Assembly: GCF_039534125.1 (NCBI RefSeq)
Contig: NZ_BAAAUV010000004.1
Location: 434,001-498,000, forward strand
Source: Actinocorallia longicatena
GTDB lineage: Bacteria > Actinomycetota > Actinomycetes > Streptosporangiales > Streptosporangiaceae
Reading direction: 5' to 3'
Length of the DNA: 64,000 bases
Shown here: positions 33,254 through 41,542 of the stretch, one piece after another
How positions within the stretch are numbered: the first letter of the stretch is position 1
How the letters are laid out: the number at the start of each line of letters is the position of its first letter
Notes under the pieces: model-generated
What the model was told of the DNA's origin: nothing
The model's input: only the letters and a program-made list of their open reading frames with translations
The model's database searches: none
Made by a program: the position numbers and the translations under genes

Positions 33254-34645
33254 GTGACGGTCGGGCTACTGCCTCTGGAGCTGGAAGATCCGAAGCTGAT
33301 CGGGGGGTACCGGCTTCGGGGGCGGCTGGGTGAGGGTGGCATGGGGGTGGTGTACCTGGCCGGATCGCTGGGGGACCATGTGGCGATCAAGACGATGCGG
33401 GCGGCGGATCTGGAGGATCCCGAGGCCCGGGGGAGGTTCGTCACGGAGGCGCGGCTGGCCCGGAACCTGGACTGCCCCTACACCCCTCGGGTGATCCACG
33501 ACGGCAGTGAGCAGGACTTCCCCTATGTCGTGACGGACTACATCGAGGGGCCGTCGCTGGGGACGGCCGTCCAGCGGGAGGGGGCGCTGCCGGAGAAGCT
33601 GGTGATGGCCGTGGCCCTCGGCGTGGCCGACGCGCTGGCCCAGATCCATGCCGCGGGCATCGCCCACCGCGACATCAAGCCGGGCAACATCCTCCTCGCC
33701 GAGGACGGGCCGCGGGTCATCGACTTCGGTATCGCCCAGGAGCCGGGGGACGCCGCGCCGGGGCTGACCCGCACAGGCCTGGTCATGGGAAGCCCCGGAT
33801 GGGTGGCGCCCGAACGGCTGGCCGGGGGAAGGGCCTCGTTCGCCTCGGACGTCTTCTGCTGGGGCATGCTCGTCGCCTACGCCGCGACCGGCCGCCATCC
33901 CTTCGGCGGCAGCGTCGGCATGCCGCACATGACCGAGCGGATCCTGAACCTGGCACCGGACCTGACGGACCTCGAGCCGCCACTGCGCACCCTGGTCTCC
34001 TCGGCGCTGGACAAGGATCCTCTGGCACGTCCCGACGCGCCGACGATCCTCCGGACCCTGACGGCGGAGGACCGGGCGACGGCGGCCCAGGAGCCCATCG
34101 CCGAACTGTGGCCCGCCGCCGGCCTGCCGCCCTCCCCGCCGGACGGCCGTTCCGCCGGCCGCGACAGGAGAACGGAGCTGACCGTCGCGGCCGTGGTGGT
34201 CGGTGCACTGGCACTCGCGCTCACCCTGGGAGCCGTCCTCCAGCCCAGGGCGAACAGCGCGTCCCCCACCCGGGCACCCGGCCTGACCACTACCCCGGGA
34301 CCGACCGTCACGGTCACCGCCCCGCCGGCCTCGCCGCCCGTCCCCGCGATGGCGGAGCCCGCACCCGGCGAGCCGCGGCTCCCGGAGCTCACCGGCCCCG
34401 ATCACGAGGGCACGGGCACGGGCAAGGCCAAGGGCAAGAAGCACAAGAACAAGCCGAACAACGGAAAAGAAGGACACTTAGGTCTGTCTCAGAGCCGTCC
34501 GCCCTACCGCGCGGCGCCCGGGCACGCACCTCGCGGCGTCGTCGGTCGCCGGCCGCACCAGGCCGACTCCCTCCTCCGCGAGGCACGCACCTGGACACCG
34601 CCCGCTACGGACGCCGACCGTGAAACAGAACCTTGGGCCTGGTGA
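33254..34645 (+). CDS. Membrane Ser/Thr protein kinase (PknB-like)
   Basis: A 463-aa Hanks-type kinase. Gly loop LGEGGMGVVY (~25-34), catalytic Lys46 (VAIKTM), HRDIKPGN (D140) and DFG (D157) are intact. A membrane helix lies at ~310-332 (VAAVVVGALALALTLGAVL), followed by a Thr/Pro-rich outer segment and a Lys-rich stretch GKAKGKKHKNKPNN. The last ~60 residues after that differ in composition (HLGLSQSRPPYRAAPG), so a frameshift or read-through near 34480 is possible. Start GTG with GAGGAGCGG upstream. No PASTA repeats; the ligand is unknown. Confidence 0.88.
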   Translation: MTVGLLPLELEDPKLIGGYRLRGRLGEGGMGVVYLAGSLGDHVAIKTMRAADLEDPEARGRFVTEARLARNLDCPYTPRVIHDGSEQDFPYVVTDYIEGPSLGTAVQREGALPEKLVMAVALGVADALAQIHAAGIAHRDIKPGNILLAEDGPRVIDFGIAQEPGDAAPGLTRTGLVMGSPGWVAPERLAGGRASFASDVFCWGMLVAYAATGRHPFGGSVGMPHMTERILNLAPDLTDLEPPLRTLVSSALDKDPLARPDAPTILRTLTAEDRATAAQEPIAELWPAAGLPPSPPDGRSAGRDRRTELTVAAVVVGALALALTLGAVLQPRANSASPTRAPGLTTTPGPTVTVTAPPASPPVPAMAEPAPGEPRLPELTGPDHEGTGTGKAKGKKHKNKPNNGKEGHLGLSQSRPPYRAAPGHAPRGVVGRRPHQADSLLREARTWTPPATDADRETEPWAW

Positions 34646-34681
34646 CGGAACAGTTCCCAGGTGCCGTGTCGAGCGTGATGG

Positions 34682-35140
34682 TCAGTGGGACGGACCGAGG
34701 TCGATGCGGACGGAGTTGATCTCGCCGGTGAACCGGGTGTCGGACAGGTGGGTCTCGGCGGACGTCGCGGAGCTGTCGGTGCCGATGTCGAGGCCGCCGT
34801 CCGCGGAGTAGCGGAACGGGACGGTCGCCGGGACGCGGCCCTCGGCCTGCCGGGCGTCGTCGACGATCAGCCGTCCCGTGGCTCCCCGGCCGGTCTCGTG
34901 CCCGTCGTAGACGAACTCGAGGCGGACGACGTGGCGGCCGGGCCGCAGCGGCTCCGCGGAGCGCACATAGGAACGGTCGCGGCCGTAGTAGGTGTAGCAG
35001 TAGGTCAGGATGCCGTTCTGGACCATCAGCGACCAGCGGGCGAACCGGCCGCCCTGCGCGACGATCACTCCGTTCCCTCCCCCCTCGCCGACCTTGATGT
35101 CGGCGGTCACCGAATGGGCGCCGTGCGGGAGATCGGACAT
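34682..35140 (-). CDS. Free-standing arylsulfatase C-terminal beta domain
   Basis: A 152-aa protein that aligns over its whole length, by pattern, with the last domain of large actinobacterial arylsulfatases: HSVTADIKVGEGG, VIVAQGGRFARWSL, YCYTYYGRDRSYV, RLIVDDARQAEGRVP, FTGEINSVRIDL. The sulfatase catalytic domain (CxPxR formylglycine motif) is entirely absent. AAGGAGG precedes the ATG, so this is a real gene and not a cut end. It follows the DUF6325 gene by 37 nt on the same strand. It may be a carbohydrate- or protein-binding jelly roll reused alone (inference). Confidence 0.78.
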   Translation of the reverse strand: MSDLPHGAHSVTADIKVGEGGGNGVIVAQGGRFARWSLMVQNGILTYCYTYYGRDRSYVRSAEPLRPGRHVVRLEFVYDGHETGRGATGRLIVDDARQAEGRVPATVPFRYSADGGLDIGTDSSATSAETHLSDTRFTGEINSVRIDLGPSH

Positions 35141-35177
35141 GGTCGATTCCTCCTTGAGGCCGGGAGCGGCCGGCCGT

Positions 35178-35717
35178 TCAGAACGCGACGGCCGTCTCCA
35201 GCGAGTGCAGCCGGGCGGCCTCGTCCGCGGTGTGCAGGCCGAGCCCGACGAGGTCGAGCGGGCTGATGAAGCCGTCGCTGATCCGGAAGCCCCCGGCCCG
35301 CAGGACGGCGTCGCGGAGCGGGACCGCCCAGTGGTGCTCCAGCAGGATGAGGGCGGCCGCGCTGTCGGTGGGGATGTCCTCCACGACGTCCCACACGTCG
35401 TCGTCGGCGAAGACGGCCAGGTCGTCGGCCGTGGCGTGGGCTCCGGCGATCGCCCCCGCGGCGGCGCCGTCCTCGCCGTCGATGCCGAGCCCGATCAGTG
35501 CGCCGATCGTGCTGCCCACCTCGGACGCCTCCGCCGGGGTCAGGTTGCTGAGATGCTCGACCTCGATCGTGCCGTGGATGTCCTTGTAGACGGCCAGGGC
35601 GTCGATGACCCGCACCCGGTCGTCCTTGTGGAGCGCCTCGAGCTGGGCGATGATCTCGCCGTGGAAGGTGGGCCGGGTGAATCCCAGGGCGATCAGCTGA
35701 ATGGGTCCTGCCGTCAT
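35178..35717 (-). CDS. DUF6325-type protein with Gly-rich segment
   Basis: A 179-aa protein. The opening PIQLIALGFTRPTFHGEIIA followed by RVIDALAVYKDIHGTIEV matches the DUF6325/DUF1269-like group. A Gly/Ala-rich amphipathic stretch GSTIGALIGLGIDGEDGAAA (~68-87) could insert in or lie on a membrane. GAGGAGAGG lies upstream of the ATG. First gene of a two-gene operon with the sulfatase-domain gene. The conserved element at 35776-35794 ends 58 nt before its start. Function unknown; stress association is suggested only by the shared element. Confidence 0.75.
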   Translation of the reverse strand: MTAGPIQLIALGFTRPTFHGEIIAQLEALHKDDRVRVIDALAVYKDIHGTIEVEHLSNLTPAEASEVGSTIGALIGLGIDGEDGAAAGAIAGAHATADDLAVFADDDVWDVVEDIPTDSAAALILLEHHWAVPLRDAVLRAGGFRISDGFISPLDLVGLGLHTADEAARLHSLETAVAF

Positions 35718-35775
35718 GTCGATCCTCTCCTCGTGATGTGTGCACTGAAGTCTGCGCGCGGCGTCCGCGGCCGCC

Positions 35776-35794
35776 ATCACCCGCCGCGGAGGAG
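35776..35794 (-). promoter_or_regulatory. Repeated regulon element, perfect copy 1
   Basis: Minus strand CTCCTCCG-CGG-CGGGTGAT. Both 8-nt halves are identical to the copies at 40215, 49352 and 54709. It is 58 nt upstream of the DUF6325 start. Confidence 0.72.
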
Positions 35795-35797
35795 CCG

Positions 35798-37153
35798 TCA
35801 GCCGGCCGGCCCGGCCCGCCGCAGGAGCAGCTCGATGAGCAGCTCGTAGGCGGCCAGCAGGATCAGCAGGACGAGCAGCGCGCCCCACGAGGAGAACAGC
35901 AGCGCGAGCAGCGCGGCCGCGGCGGCCCCGCCCACCCGCAGGGCGTCGGTGTGCCGCCGGACACCGGTCCGGAGCCGCGGTCCGGTCGCGACGGCCCGGC
36001 CGCGCGTCCAGAGACCGCGGGCGCCCGCCCGCGTGCCGTCCCGCAGCGCCACCGGGCCCCGGCCGGGGCCCGCCAGATAGGCGGCGACGGCGATGGCCAG
36101 CCCGGACCAGAACATGACGTCACCCCATCGGCGCAGGGAGGAGAGGACTTCGCGCAGGGCCACGGCCACGGCCTCCCGGTCGAGGTCGTCGGAGATCATC
36201 CCGAGCAGCTCGTCGCGGACGGCCCGGAGCACGGCCGACTGCACGACCACGGCGATCGCCAGCCAGAGCCCGAACTGCAGGAGGGTCCGGCGACGGCCGG
36301 GCGAGACGACCAGGGCGAGGCCGAGGCAGGCGAGCGTCAGGGCCACGATCAGGGCCAGCGAGCGTTTGAAGACGAGGACGCCCTCCTGCAGCTCGCCCAG
36401 GCGATCGCGGTCGTAGAAGGTCACCCGGGCGAAGTCCGCCGGCAGGGTGACGCCCAGCGCCGACTCGACGCGCTGACGCAGCCCGGCCGGGATCTGTCCA
36501 CTGCCGACCTCGGGAAGGTCGAGACGCTTGCCGAACAGCGACGGAAGCCTGTTCTCCAGCTCGAGCAGGAGCGCGTTGACGATGGGCAGCAGATCGACGG
36601 TCACGGTCGATCCGTCGACGGCGACCGTGCCGGAGTCGTCCCTGACGATCGCCACGATCTGCTTCTGGGCGAACCGGTTGGCCTCGCGCCAGAGGCCGTG
36701 GAACCGCTCCGTTCCCATGAACTCCCGGACCGTGTCGCGGGTGTAGTCCTTCACCGCCCCGCTCACCGGGACGGCCAGGAACGCCGCGCGCGGAGGGAGC
36801 GCCTCGGCCAGCCGCTCCTGGACGTTCAGAGCGCCGAAGACCTCGTCGGTGAGATAGACCGAGACCGCCGAGGTGACCTCGGGGTGGGCGGGCAGGCCGT
36901 CGACGGTGGCGACCCACCGGTCGGTGTCGAGGACGGTCCGCGCGGCCCACACCCCGATGGCTGAGCACACGAACCCGAAGCCGGCCAGCGCCACGAGCAG
37001 CGCCGCGGCGAAACGGCGCACGGCCAGTCCGGTCGTGCGCCGCCGTTCGCGGGCGCCGAGACGGTGGTGCAGCGTGGAGATCTCGGCCTGGAGCTCGGCG
37101 ATCCGCTCCGCGTCTGTTCTGTTCTGCTCGCTGGAAGCCCCTGAACTGCTCAT
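35798..37153 (-). CDS. Integral membrane protein, unknown function
   Basis: A 451-aa protein. A short coiled coil (~10-36, ERIAELQAEISTLHHRL) precedes a membrane helix (~48-70), then a ~200-aa probably extracytoplasmic region (VLDTDRWVATVDGLPAHPEV), then 4-5 membrane helices between ~265 and the C terminus. The pattern DTDRWVxTVxxLxxxPxV is common in actinobacterial membrane proteins of unknown role. It is divergent from the LAL regulator. A degenerate copy of the regulon element ends 59 nt from its start. Confidence 0.72.
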   Translation of the reverse strand: MSSSGASSEQNRTDAERIAELQAEISTLHHRLGARERRRTTGLAVRRFAAALLVALAGFGFVCSAIGVWAARTVLDTDRWVATVDGLPAHPEVTSAVSVYLTDEVFGALNVQERLAEALPPRAAFLAVPVSGAVKDYTRDTVREFMGTERFHGLWREANRFAQKQIVAIVRDDSGTVAVDGSTVTVDLLPIVNALLLELENRLPSLFGKRLDLPEVGSGQIPAGLRQRVESALGVTLPADFARVTFYDRDRLGELQEGVLVFKRSLALIVALTLACLGLALVVSPGRRRTLLQFGLWLAIAVVVQSAVLRAVRDELLGMISDDLDREAVAVALREVLSSLRRWGDVMFWSGLAIAVAAYLAGPGRGPVALRDGTRAGARGLWTRGRAVATGPRLRTGVRRHTDALRVGGAAAAALLALLFSSWGALLVLLILLAAYELLIELLLRRAGPAG

Positions 37154-37212
37154 GTTCGCCTTCCGGTCGGAGTGATCGACGACGGATCCTCCATCACGTC
37201 CGGGTGGCTCGC

Positions 37213-37231
37213 CTCACACGTTCGGGGTGAA
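37213..37231 (-). promoter_or_regulatory. Repeated regulon element, degenerate copy
   Basis: Minus strand TTCACCCC-GAA-CGTGTGAG. It lies 59 nt before the start of the 451-aa membrane protein and in the gap shared with the LAL regulator. A second short palindrome, TCACC-AG-GGTGA (37252-37263), is close by. Confidence 0.45.
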
Positions 37232-37352
37232 AGCCCAGGTGGGAACCGAACTCACCAGGGTGAATGAGGGCGGGGGATGATGCGGCCTCACCCCTGGTTG
37301 CGAGAGAAACGATCGTGGCGGGGGAGTCTCCCGCCAGGCAGGAGTGATCGTC

Positions 37353-39974
37353 ATGACCGCTGTGCAAGTCCACATCGCGGGCGAGGCCCGCCGACCCGGT
37401 TCCAAGACCAAGATCAGCGTTCCCGGGCTTCCGGATCATGTGATCCGGCGGCCACGGCTGACCGAACGCCTCGACGGCGGCGTCCGCGGCCCGCTCACGG
37501 TGGTCACCGGACCACCAGGTGCGGGCAAGACCGTCGCCGTCGCCCAGTGGGCGCGGGGCGGAGACCCACCAGGCCCCGTCGCCTGGGTGTCGCCCGATCG
37601 CGCCGACCACAGCCCCGAATGCTTCTGGACGCTCGTGCTGGCCGCCCTCGACGGCGCCGGAGCCGCCGGCGTCCCGGATCGGCTCACCGGCTCGGCGCTC
37701 ATGGAACTCGGCATGGCGCTCGGCGGCAGGCCCGATCCCATCGTCCTGGTCGTCGACGGATTCGAGCCGCCTCCCGGATGCCCCCTCGCCGCCCAGCTCG
37801 CCGAGCTGCTGAGCGAGGCGGGCCCGAACCTCCGGCTGGTGCTGCTGTCGCGCAGCGAGTCGGTCTTCCCCCTGCACGGCTACCGGCTGCGCGGCGAGCT
37901 CACCGGGCTGCGCTGGGACATGCTCGCCTTCACCCCGAGGGAGACCGCCGAGCTGCTGGACCGCCACGGCGTCCCCCTGGATCCCGCGTCCGTGCGGGAG
38001 CTGCACCGCAGGACCGAGGGCTGGGCGGCGGGCCTGCGGCTCGCGGCCCTGGAGATGCAGGGGCACGCGGAGCCGGTCAGGGCCGCCGAACGCTTCACCG
38101 GCGCCGACGAGGCCGTCCTGGGATATCTGGGGGAGGAGGTCTGGGAGCCGCTGCCCGCCGAGATGCGCCGGATGATGCTCGTGCTGAGCGTCGCCGACAC
38201 CTTCGACCACAGGCTCGCCGCGCAGCTCTTCGGATCCCGGGCGGCCGAGCTCTTCCCCGAGTTCCTCCGGGCGAACCCGTTCGTGCTCCCGGCCGGTGAC
38301 GGCGGCCACCGCTTCCACCGCATGTTCCGCCAGGCCGCCGAGCATCTGCTGGTGCGGGCCGAGCCGGGAGAGCCGAGGCGCCTGCACCGCAGGGTCGCCA
38401 CCTGGTACGGCGCCCGAGGACGGCTGGCGGACGCGGTCCGGCACGCGGCTCTCGCGGAGGACTGGCGGCTGGCCGGCTGGCTCGTCATCGACGGCCTGGC
38501 GGTCGGGCAGCTCGTCGGCCTGCGCGCGGACGACACCCTCGGCGGCCTTCTGGCGGAATTCCCCGGACGGGCCGAGGACGGCGAGCCGGAAACGGCGATC
38601 GTCGCGGCGGCACTGGCCCTGAGCCGTGGCGACGACGCGGGCTGCACGGCACGGCTGGCCGCGGCGGAAGCCCTTCTCCAGAGCTCCACCCCCGGCCAGA
38701 GCCAGCGGGCACGGCTGGCGATCGGCACCATCCACATGTGCCGCCGGCTTCCCGACGACCTCGGCACCCTCCGCACCCGGATCTCCGACCTGGAGGGCGC
38801 CTTCGGCCGGTTGCCGGACTCGGCCGTGGAACGGGTGCCGGAGGTCGGCGCGCTGATCGCCTACGGAAACGGCATCGCGGAGCTGTGGAGCGGCCGTCCC
38901 GACGACGCGGTGAAGTCACTGCAGAACGCCCTGTCGGCCGCGCCGCTCGGCGGAGACCTCCATCGACGGCGCTGCCTCGGCGGGCTGGCGGTCGCCAAGG
39001 CTCTGCTGGGCAGGTTCCGGCGGGCGGCCGAGGCGGTCACCAAGGCGGCCCAGCTGCCCGAGGTGTCGAGCAGCCCGCAGGGCAGGAGGATCGCCTCGGT
39101 GCATCTGGCCTGCGCCTGGGTGGCGCTGGAGCACTACCGGACCGAGGAGGCCGGGCGGGAGCTGGAGAAGACCTGGCTCGCGCTCAGAGAGTCGCCCAAC
39201 GACCTGATCGCCTCGCTGAGCGGGCTGGTGGCGGCACGGCTCGAACTGGTCTCGGGCAGCGCCGACCAGGCACTGCGCACGCTGGCCTCCACGACCGCCG
39301 ATGGCATGCCCTGGCTGGACCGGCTGATCCGGCTCACCGTCTCCGACGCGCACGCGGCCGCGGGCACGGCGGACGCGGCGGTCGAAGCGGCGCTCAGCGC
39401 CGGTGGCAGCGGGGCCCCCGACGCGTCGGTGGCGCTGGCCCGAGCCTGCCTGTCCAAGGGCGACCGGACGGCCGCGGCCAGGCTTCTGCGGCCCGCGCTG
39501 GTCGAGTCGGCGGCCACCCCGAGCAACATCAGGGTGAACGCCTGGCTGCTCGACTCCAGGCTGGCCTACCAGGCCTCCGACGCCTCACGGGGGAGGCGTT
39601 CCCTGGACCGTGCCCTCAGGCTGGCCGAGCGCGACAGCCTCCTGCTGCCGTTCGCCACCGCCCGTTCCTGGCTGATCCCGGTGCTGCGCCGGGACCCGGA
39701 GCTCCTCGCGCCGCACCGCCGCCTCCTGGAGCCGCTGCTGGCCGACCAGGGTCCCATGGAACCGGCGCCGCCGCCCGCGGTGGGCCGGTTGAGCGCACGC
39801 GAGCTCGACGTGCTCCGCCATCTGGCGGGAATGCTGACGACCGAGGAGATCGCGTCCGAGATGTACGTCTCGGTCAACACGGTCAAGACCCATCTGAAGA
39901 GCATCTACCGCAAGCTGGCCGTCACCCGCAGGGGTGAGGCCGTGCGCCGCGCCAGGAGCCTGCGGCTCCTGTGA
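37353..39974 (+). CDS. Large LuxR-family ATP-binding regulator (LAL/MalT type) 1
   Basis: An 873-aa regulator. STAND-type ATPase module near the N terminus with Walker A GPPGAGKT (53-60) and an acidic strand IVLVVDGF; a winged/helical middle; ~400 residues of TPR-like helices; and a C-terminal LuxR helix-turn-helix (LSARELDVLRHLAGMLTTEE, VSVNTVKTHLKSIYRKL). The ATG at 37353 has AGGAG 8 nt upstream; an in-frame GTG lies three codons earlier. MalT-like proteins are switched by a small inducer. With a second LAL gene at 45163 it is a candidate controller of the repeated element in this region (inference). Confidence 0.9.
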   Translation: MTAVQVHIAGEARRPGSKTKISVPGLPDHVIRRPRLTERLDGGVRGPLTVVTGPPGAGKTVAVAQWARGGDPPGPVAWVSPDRADHSPECFWTLVLAALDGAGAAGVPDRLTGSALMELGMALGGRPDPIVLVVDGFEPPPGCPLAAQLAELLSEAGPNLRLVLLSRSESVFPLHGYRLRGELTGLRWDMLAFTPRETAELLDRHGVPLDPASVRELHRRTEGWAAGLRLAALEMQGHAEPVRAAERFTGADEAVLGYLGEEVWEPLPAEMRRMMLVLSVADTFDHRLAAQLFGSRAAELFPEFLRANPFVLPAGDGGHRFHRMFRQAAEHLLVRAEPGEPRRLHRRVATWYGARGRLADAVRHAALAEDWRLAGWLVIDGLAVGQLVGLRADDTLGGLLAEFPGRAEDGEPETAIVAAALALSRGDDAGCTARLAAAEALLQSSTPGQSQRARLAIGTIHMCRRLPDDLGTLRTRISDLEGAFGRLPDSAVERVPEVGALIAYGNGIAELWSGRPDDAVKSLQNALSAAPLGGDLHRRRCLGGLAVAKALLGRFRRAAEAVTKAAQLPEVSSSPQGRRIASVHLACAWVALEHYRTEEAGRELEKTWLALRESPNDLIASLSGLVAARLELVSGSADQALRTLASTTADGMPWLDRLIRLTVSDAHAAAGTADAAVEAALSAGGSGAPDASVALARACLSKGDRTAAARLLRPALVESAATPSNIRVNAWLLDSRLAYQASDASRGRRSLDRALRLAERDSLLLPFATARSWLIPVLRRDPELLAPHRRLLEPLLADQGPMEPAPPPAVGRLSARELDVLRHLAGMLTTEEIASEMYVSVNTVKTHLKSIYRKLAVTRRGEAVRRARSLRLL

Positions 39975-39990
39975 GCGATCGTCCCGGCCG

Positions 39991-40022
39991 GGGAGCGCCG
40001 CCCCGGTCAGGACGGCGCTCCC
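39991..40022. terminator. Hairpin after the LAL 1 gene
   Basis: GGGAGCGCCG / CGGCGCTCCC, a 10-bp stem with 12-nt loop, 16 nt after the LAL stop. It also lies just past the end of the convergent Arg-rich micro-gene, so it may serve both. Confidence 0.65.
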
Positions 40023-40027
40023 GGGGA

Positions 40028-40099
40028 TCAGCGGCGGCGTGAGACCCGCCGTGCGGTGCGACGCGACGTGCGCCGGGCGACCCTGCGTGCTCCGAACAT
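40028..40099 (-). CDS. 23-aa arginine-repeat micropeptide
   Basis: A 23-codon frame reading MFGARRVARRTSRRTARRVS and then RRR. Eleven of 23 residues are Arg, arranged as RR every four residues, so a helix would carry one strongly basic face. AAAGGAG precedes the ATG by 8 nt. A copy of the regional element (40163-40181) points at it and ends 63 nt upstream, the same distance seen for other genes of the set. It could bind nucleic acid, membrane or polyphosphate (inference). The evidence for a gene is the ribosome site, the repeat pattern and the element; no homology is claimed. Confidence 0.6.
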   Translation of the reverse strand: MFGARRVARRTSRRTARRVSRRR

Positions 40100-40162
40100 C
40101 TCTCCGCTCCTTTCGAGGATTTCGAGGATGTGCCGAGCCTGGGCGCGCAACCGGCGTGCCGC

Positions 40163-40181
40163 CTCACCCCTTGCGGATGAA
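40163..40181 (-). promoter_or_regulatory. Repeated regulon element before the micropeptide
   Basis: Minus strand TTCATCCG-CAA-GGGGTGAG. It ends 63 nt before the start of the Arg-rich micropeptide gene. It shares the flank GGTTCATCCG with the copy at 48934. Confidence 0.55.
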
Positions 40182-40214
40182 CCGGCCGGACCGGCCCGGG
40201 CGGAGGTGCCCGGT

Positions 40215-40233
40215 CTCCTCCGTTCCGGGTGAT
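40215..40233 (+). promoter_or_regulatory. Repeated regulon element, perfect copy 2
   Basis: CTCCTCCG-TTC-CGGGTGAT, followed by GCC. It ends 67 nt before the DUF1269 gene start. Confidence 0.72.
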
Positions 40234-40300
40234 GCCGGGGGTGCCGGTCCCCCGTTTTGATGAGGGTGTTCCGCGATACCGGAGAAACGAAGGAGTCATG

Positions 40301-40795
40301 ATGTCGGAGCTCGTCGCGATCGGGTACCCGGATGAATCGACCGCCGCGCTGGCCGAGGACGAGGTGCAGCGGCTGGCCGCTGACCTGATCATCCAGCCGG
40401 ACGCCGTGGCGGTCATCGTCCGCGACAAGAAGGGCAAGTTCCACGTGACGACCAACCACCACGCGGTGGCGGGCGGCGCCTCGTGGGGGATGTTCTGGGG
40501 GCTGCTGTTCGGCCTCCTGTTCTTCATCCCGCTCTTCGGGATGGCGCTGGGCGCCGGCCTGGGCGCGCTGATGGGGAAGATCGAGAAGTCCGGTGTCGAC
40601 AAGGCGTTCCAGCAGCAGGTCAGGAACATGCTGGAGCCCGGCACCTCCGCGCTCTTCCTCGTCGTGGAGAAGATCACCACGGACAAGGCGGTCAAGGCGC
40701 TGAGCCACTTCGGGGGGACCGTCCTCAAGTCGTCGCTGTCCGAGGACACCGAGCGAGAGCTACAGGAGGCCTTGCACGGAGCCGAAGCGGCCTGA
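40301..40795 (+). CDS. DUF1269-family membrane protein
   Basis: A 164-aa protein. The N-terminal domain starts MSELVAIGYPDESTAALAED and contains a DAVAVIVRDKKGKFHVT strand. A Gly-rich double membrane segment (~66-92, WGMFWGLLFGLLFFIPLFGM) and a C-terminal domain with SALFLVVEKITTDKAV follow. The second of two adjacent ATGs (40301) is best spaced from AGGAG. The family is common in stress-linked clusters but without assigned activity. Preceded by a perfect copy of the regional element and followed by a strong terminator, so it is transcribed alone. Confidence 0.85.
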   Translation: MSELVAIGYPDESTAALAEDEVQRLAADLIIQPDAVAVIVRDKKGKFHVTTNHHAVAGGASWGMFWGLLFGLLFFIPLFGMALGAGLGALMGKIEKSGVDKAFQQQVRNMLEPGTSALFLVVEKITTDKAVKALSHFGGTVLKSSLSEDTERELQEALHGAEAA

Positions 40796-40836
40796 CCAGG
40801 GGGCCGCGGAAGGCTCGCGAGGCCTGACATGGGGGG

Positions 40837-40870
40837 TCGGCCCGGCGGAGCGAACGCTCCGCCGGGCCGA
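40837..40870. terminator. 16-bp hairpin after the DUF1269 gene
   Basis: TCGGCCCGGCGGAGCG pairs exactly with CGCTCCGCCGGGCCGA with only AA between, 41 nt after the stop. Very stable; no T-run. Confidence 0.75.
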
Positions 40871-40944
40871 GGCATGCCGGGGGTTCCCGGTGAAGCCGCG
40901 GGTTCCGGTGACGTGACACGGTGAGAAGGCGGTGGATACACGGA

Positions 40945-41484
40945 ATGGTGGGAACGCACAGGACGAACGGTGCGATCCGCCGCAGGGCCGCGCTGAGGGT
41001 GACGGTGCGGTCCTGTGCGACGAGCGCGATCGGTCTGGGAATCTACTTCTGGGTGCCGCTGGACGCGGTGTTCACCACGGGAACGGTCCTGACGCTGGCC
41101 GGATGCCTGACGGTGGTCCTGCTGGTGGTGCTCCAGCAGGCGTGGGTGATCGTCGGATCGTCCTACCCGCGGCTGCGGGCCGTCCAGGCCCTGGCGACGG
41201 TCATCCCCCTTTATCTGCTGCTGTTCGCCTCCGCCCACTGCGTGATGGAGAACAGCGACGTCAGCGCCTACTCCGAGCCGCTGTCCCGCCTGGACGCCCT
41301 GTACTTCACGATCACGGTGTTCTCCTCGGTCGGCTTCGGCGACGTGGCCCCGCGGACCGAACCGGCCAGGACCCTGACGATGGCGCAGATGCTCGGCGAC
41401 CTCGTGATCGTCGGTCTGGTGGTGCAGGTCCTGCTCGGCGCCGTCCGGCAGGGCCTGGACCGGCGGAACGCCCGCGAGGGGTGA
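40945..41484 (+). CDS. Two-pore-helix potassium-type ion channel
   Basis: A 179-aa membrane protein with about four hydrophobic segments. The pore helix and filter TITVFSSVGFGDVAPRTEPA contain the K+-channel-like signature T-x-G-F-G-D, followed by the last helix (LGDLVIVGLVVQVLLGAV). This fits the Ion_trans_2 family, and potassium selectivity is likely. No RCK/TrkA domain follows. Start uncertain: ATG 40945, or GTG 40921 without a ribosome site. The stop codon lies inside a large inverted repeat acting as terminator. Confidence 0.8.
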   Translation: MVGTHRTNGAIRRRAALRVTVRSCATSAIGLGIYFWVPLDAVFTTGTVLTLAGCLTVVLLVVLQQAWVIVGSSYPRLRAVQALATVIPLYLLLFASAHCVMENSDVSAYSEPLSRLDALYFTITVFSSVGFGDVAPRTEPARTLTMAQMLGDLVIVGLVVQVLLGAVRQGLDRRNAREG

Positions 41485-41505
41485 GCCCGGGTCACCCCTC
41501 GCGGG
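41471..41505. terminator. Perfect 14-bp inverted repeat at the channel gene stop
   Basis: CCCGCGAGGGGTGA (41471-41484) and TCACCCCTCGCGGG (41492-41505) with a 7-nt GC-rich loop. The TGA stop is the last part of the left arm. It probably terminates the channel transcript. Its right arm mimics the regional element. Confidence 0.65.
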
Positions 41506-41542
41506 CGAACCGGAGCCGGTTCCTGAATGGTGCGATGCCGCA

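Noticed and set aside
41491..41509. A tenth copy of the regional element upstream of the MFS gene
   Set aside because: The similarity comes from the right arm of a perfect 14-bp inverted repeat that looks like the channel gene's terminator, and the spacing to the MFS start (33 nt) is outside the usual range.
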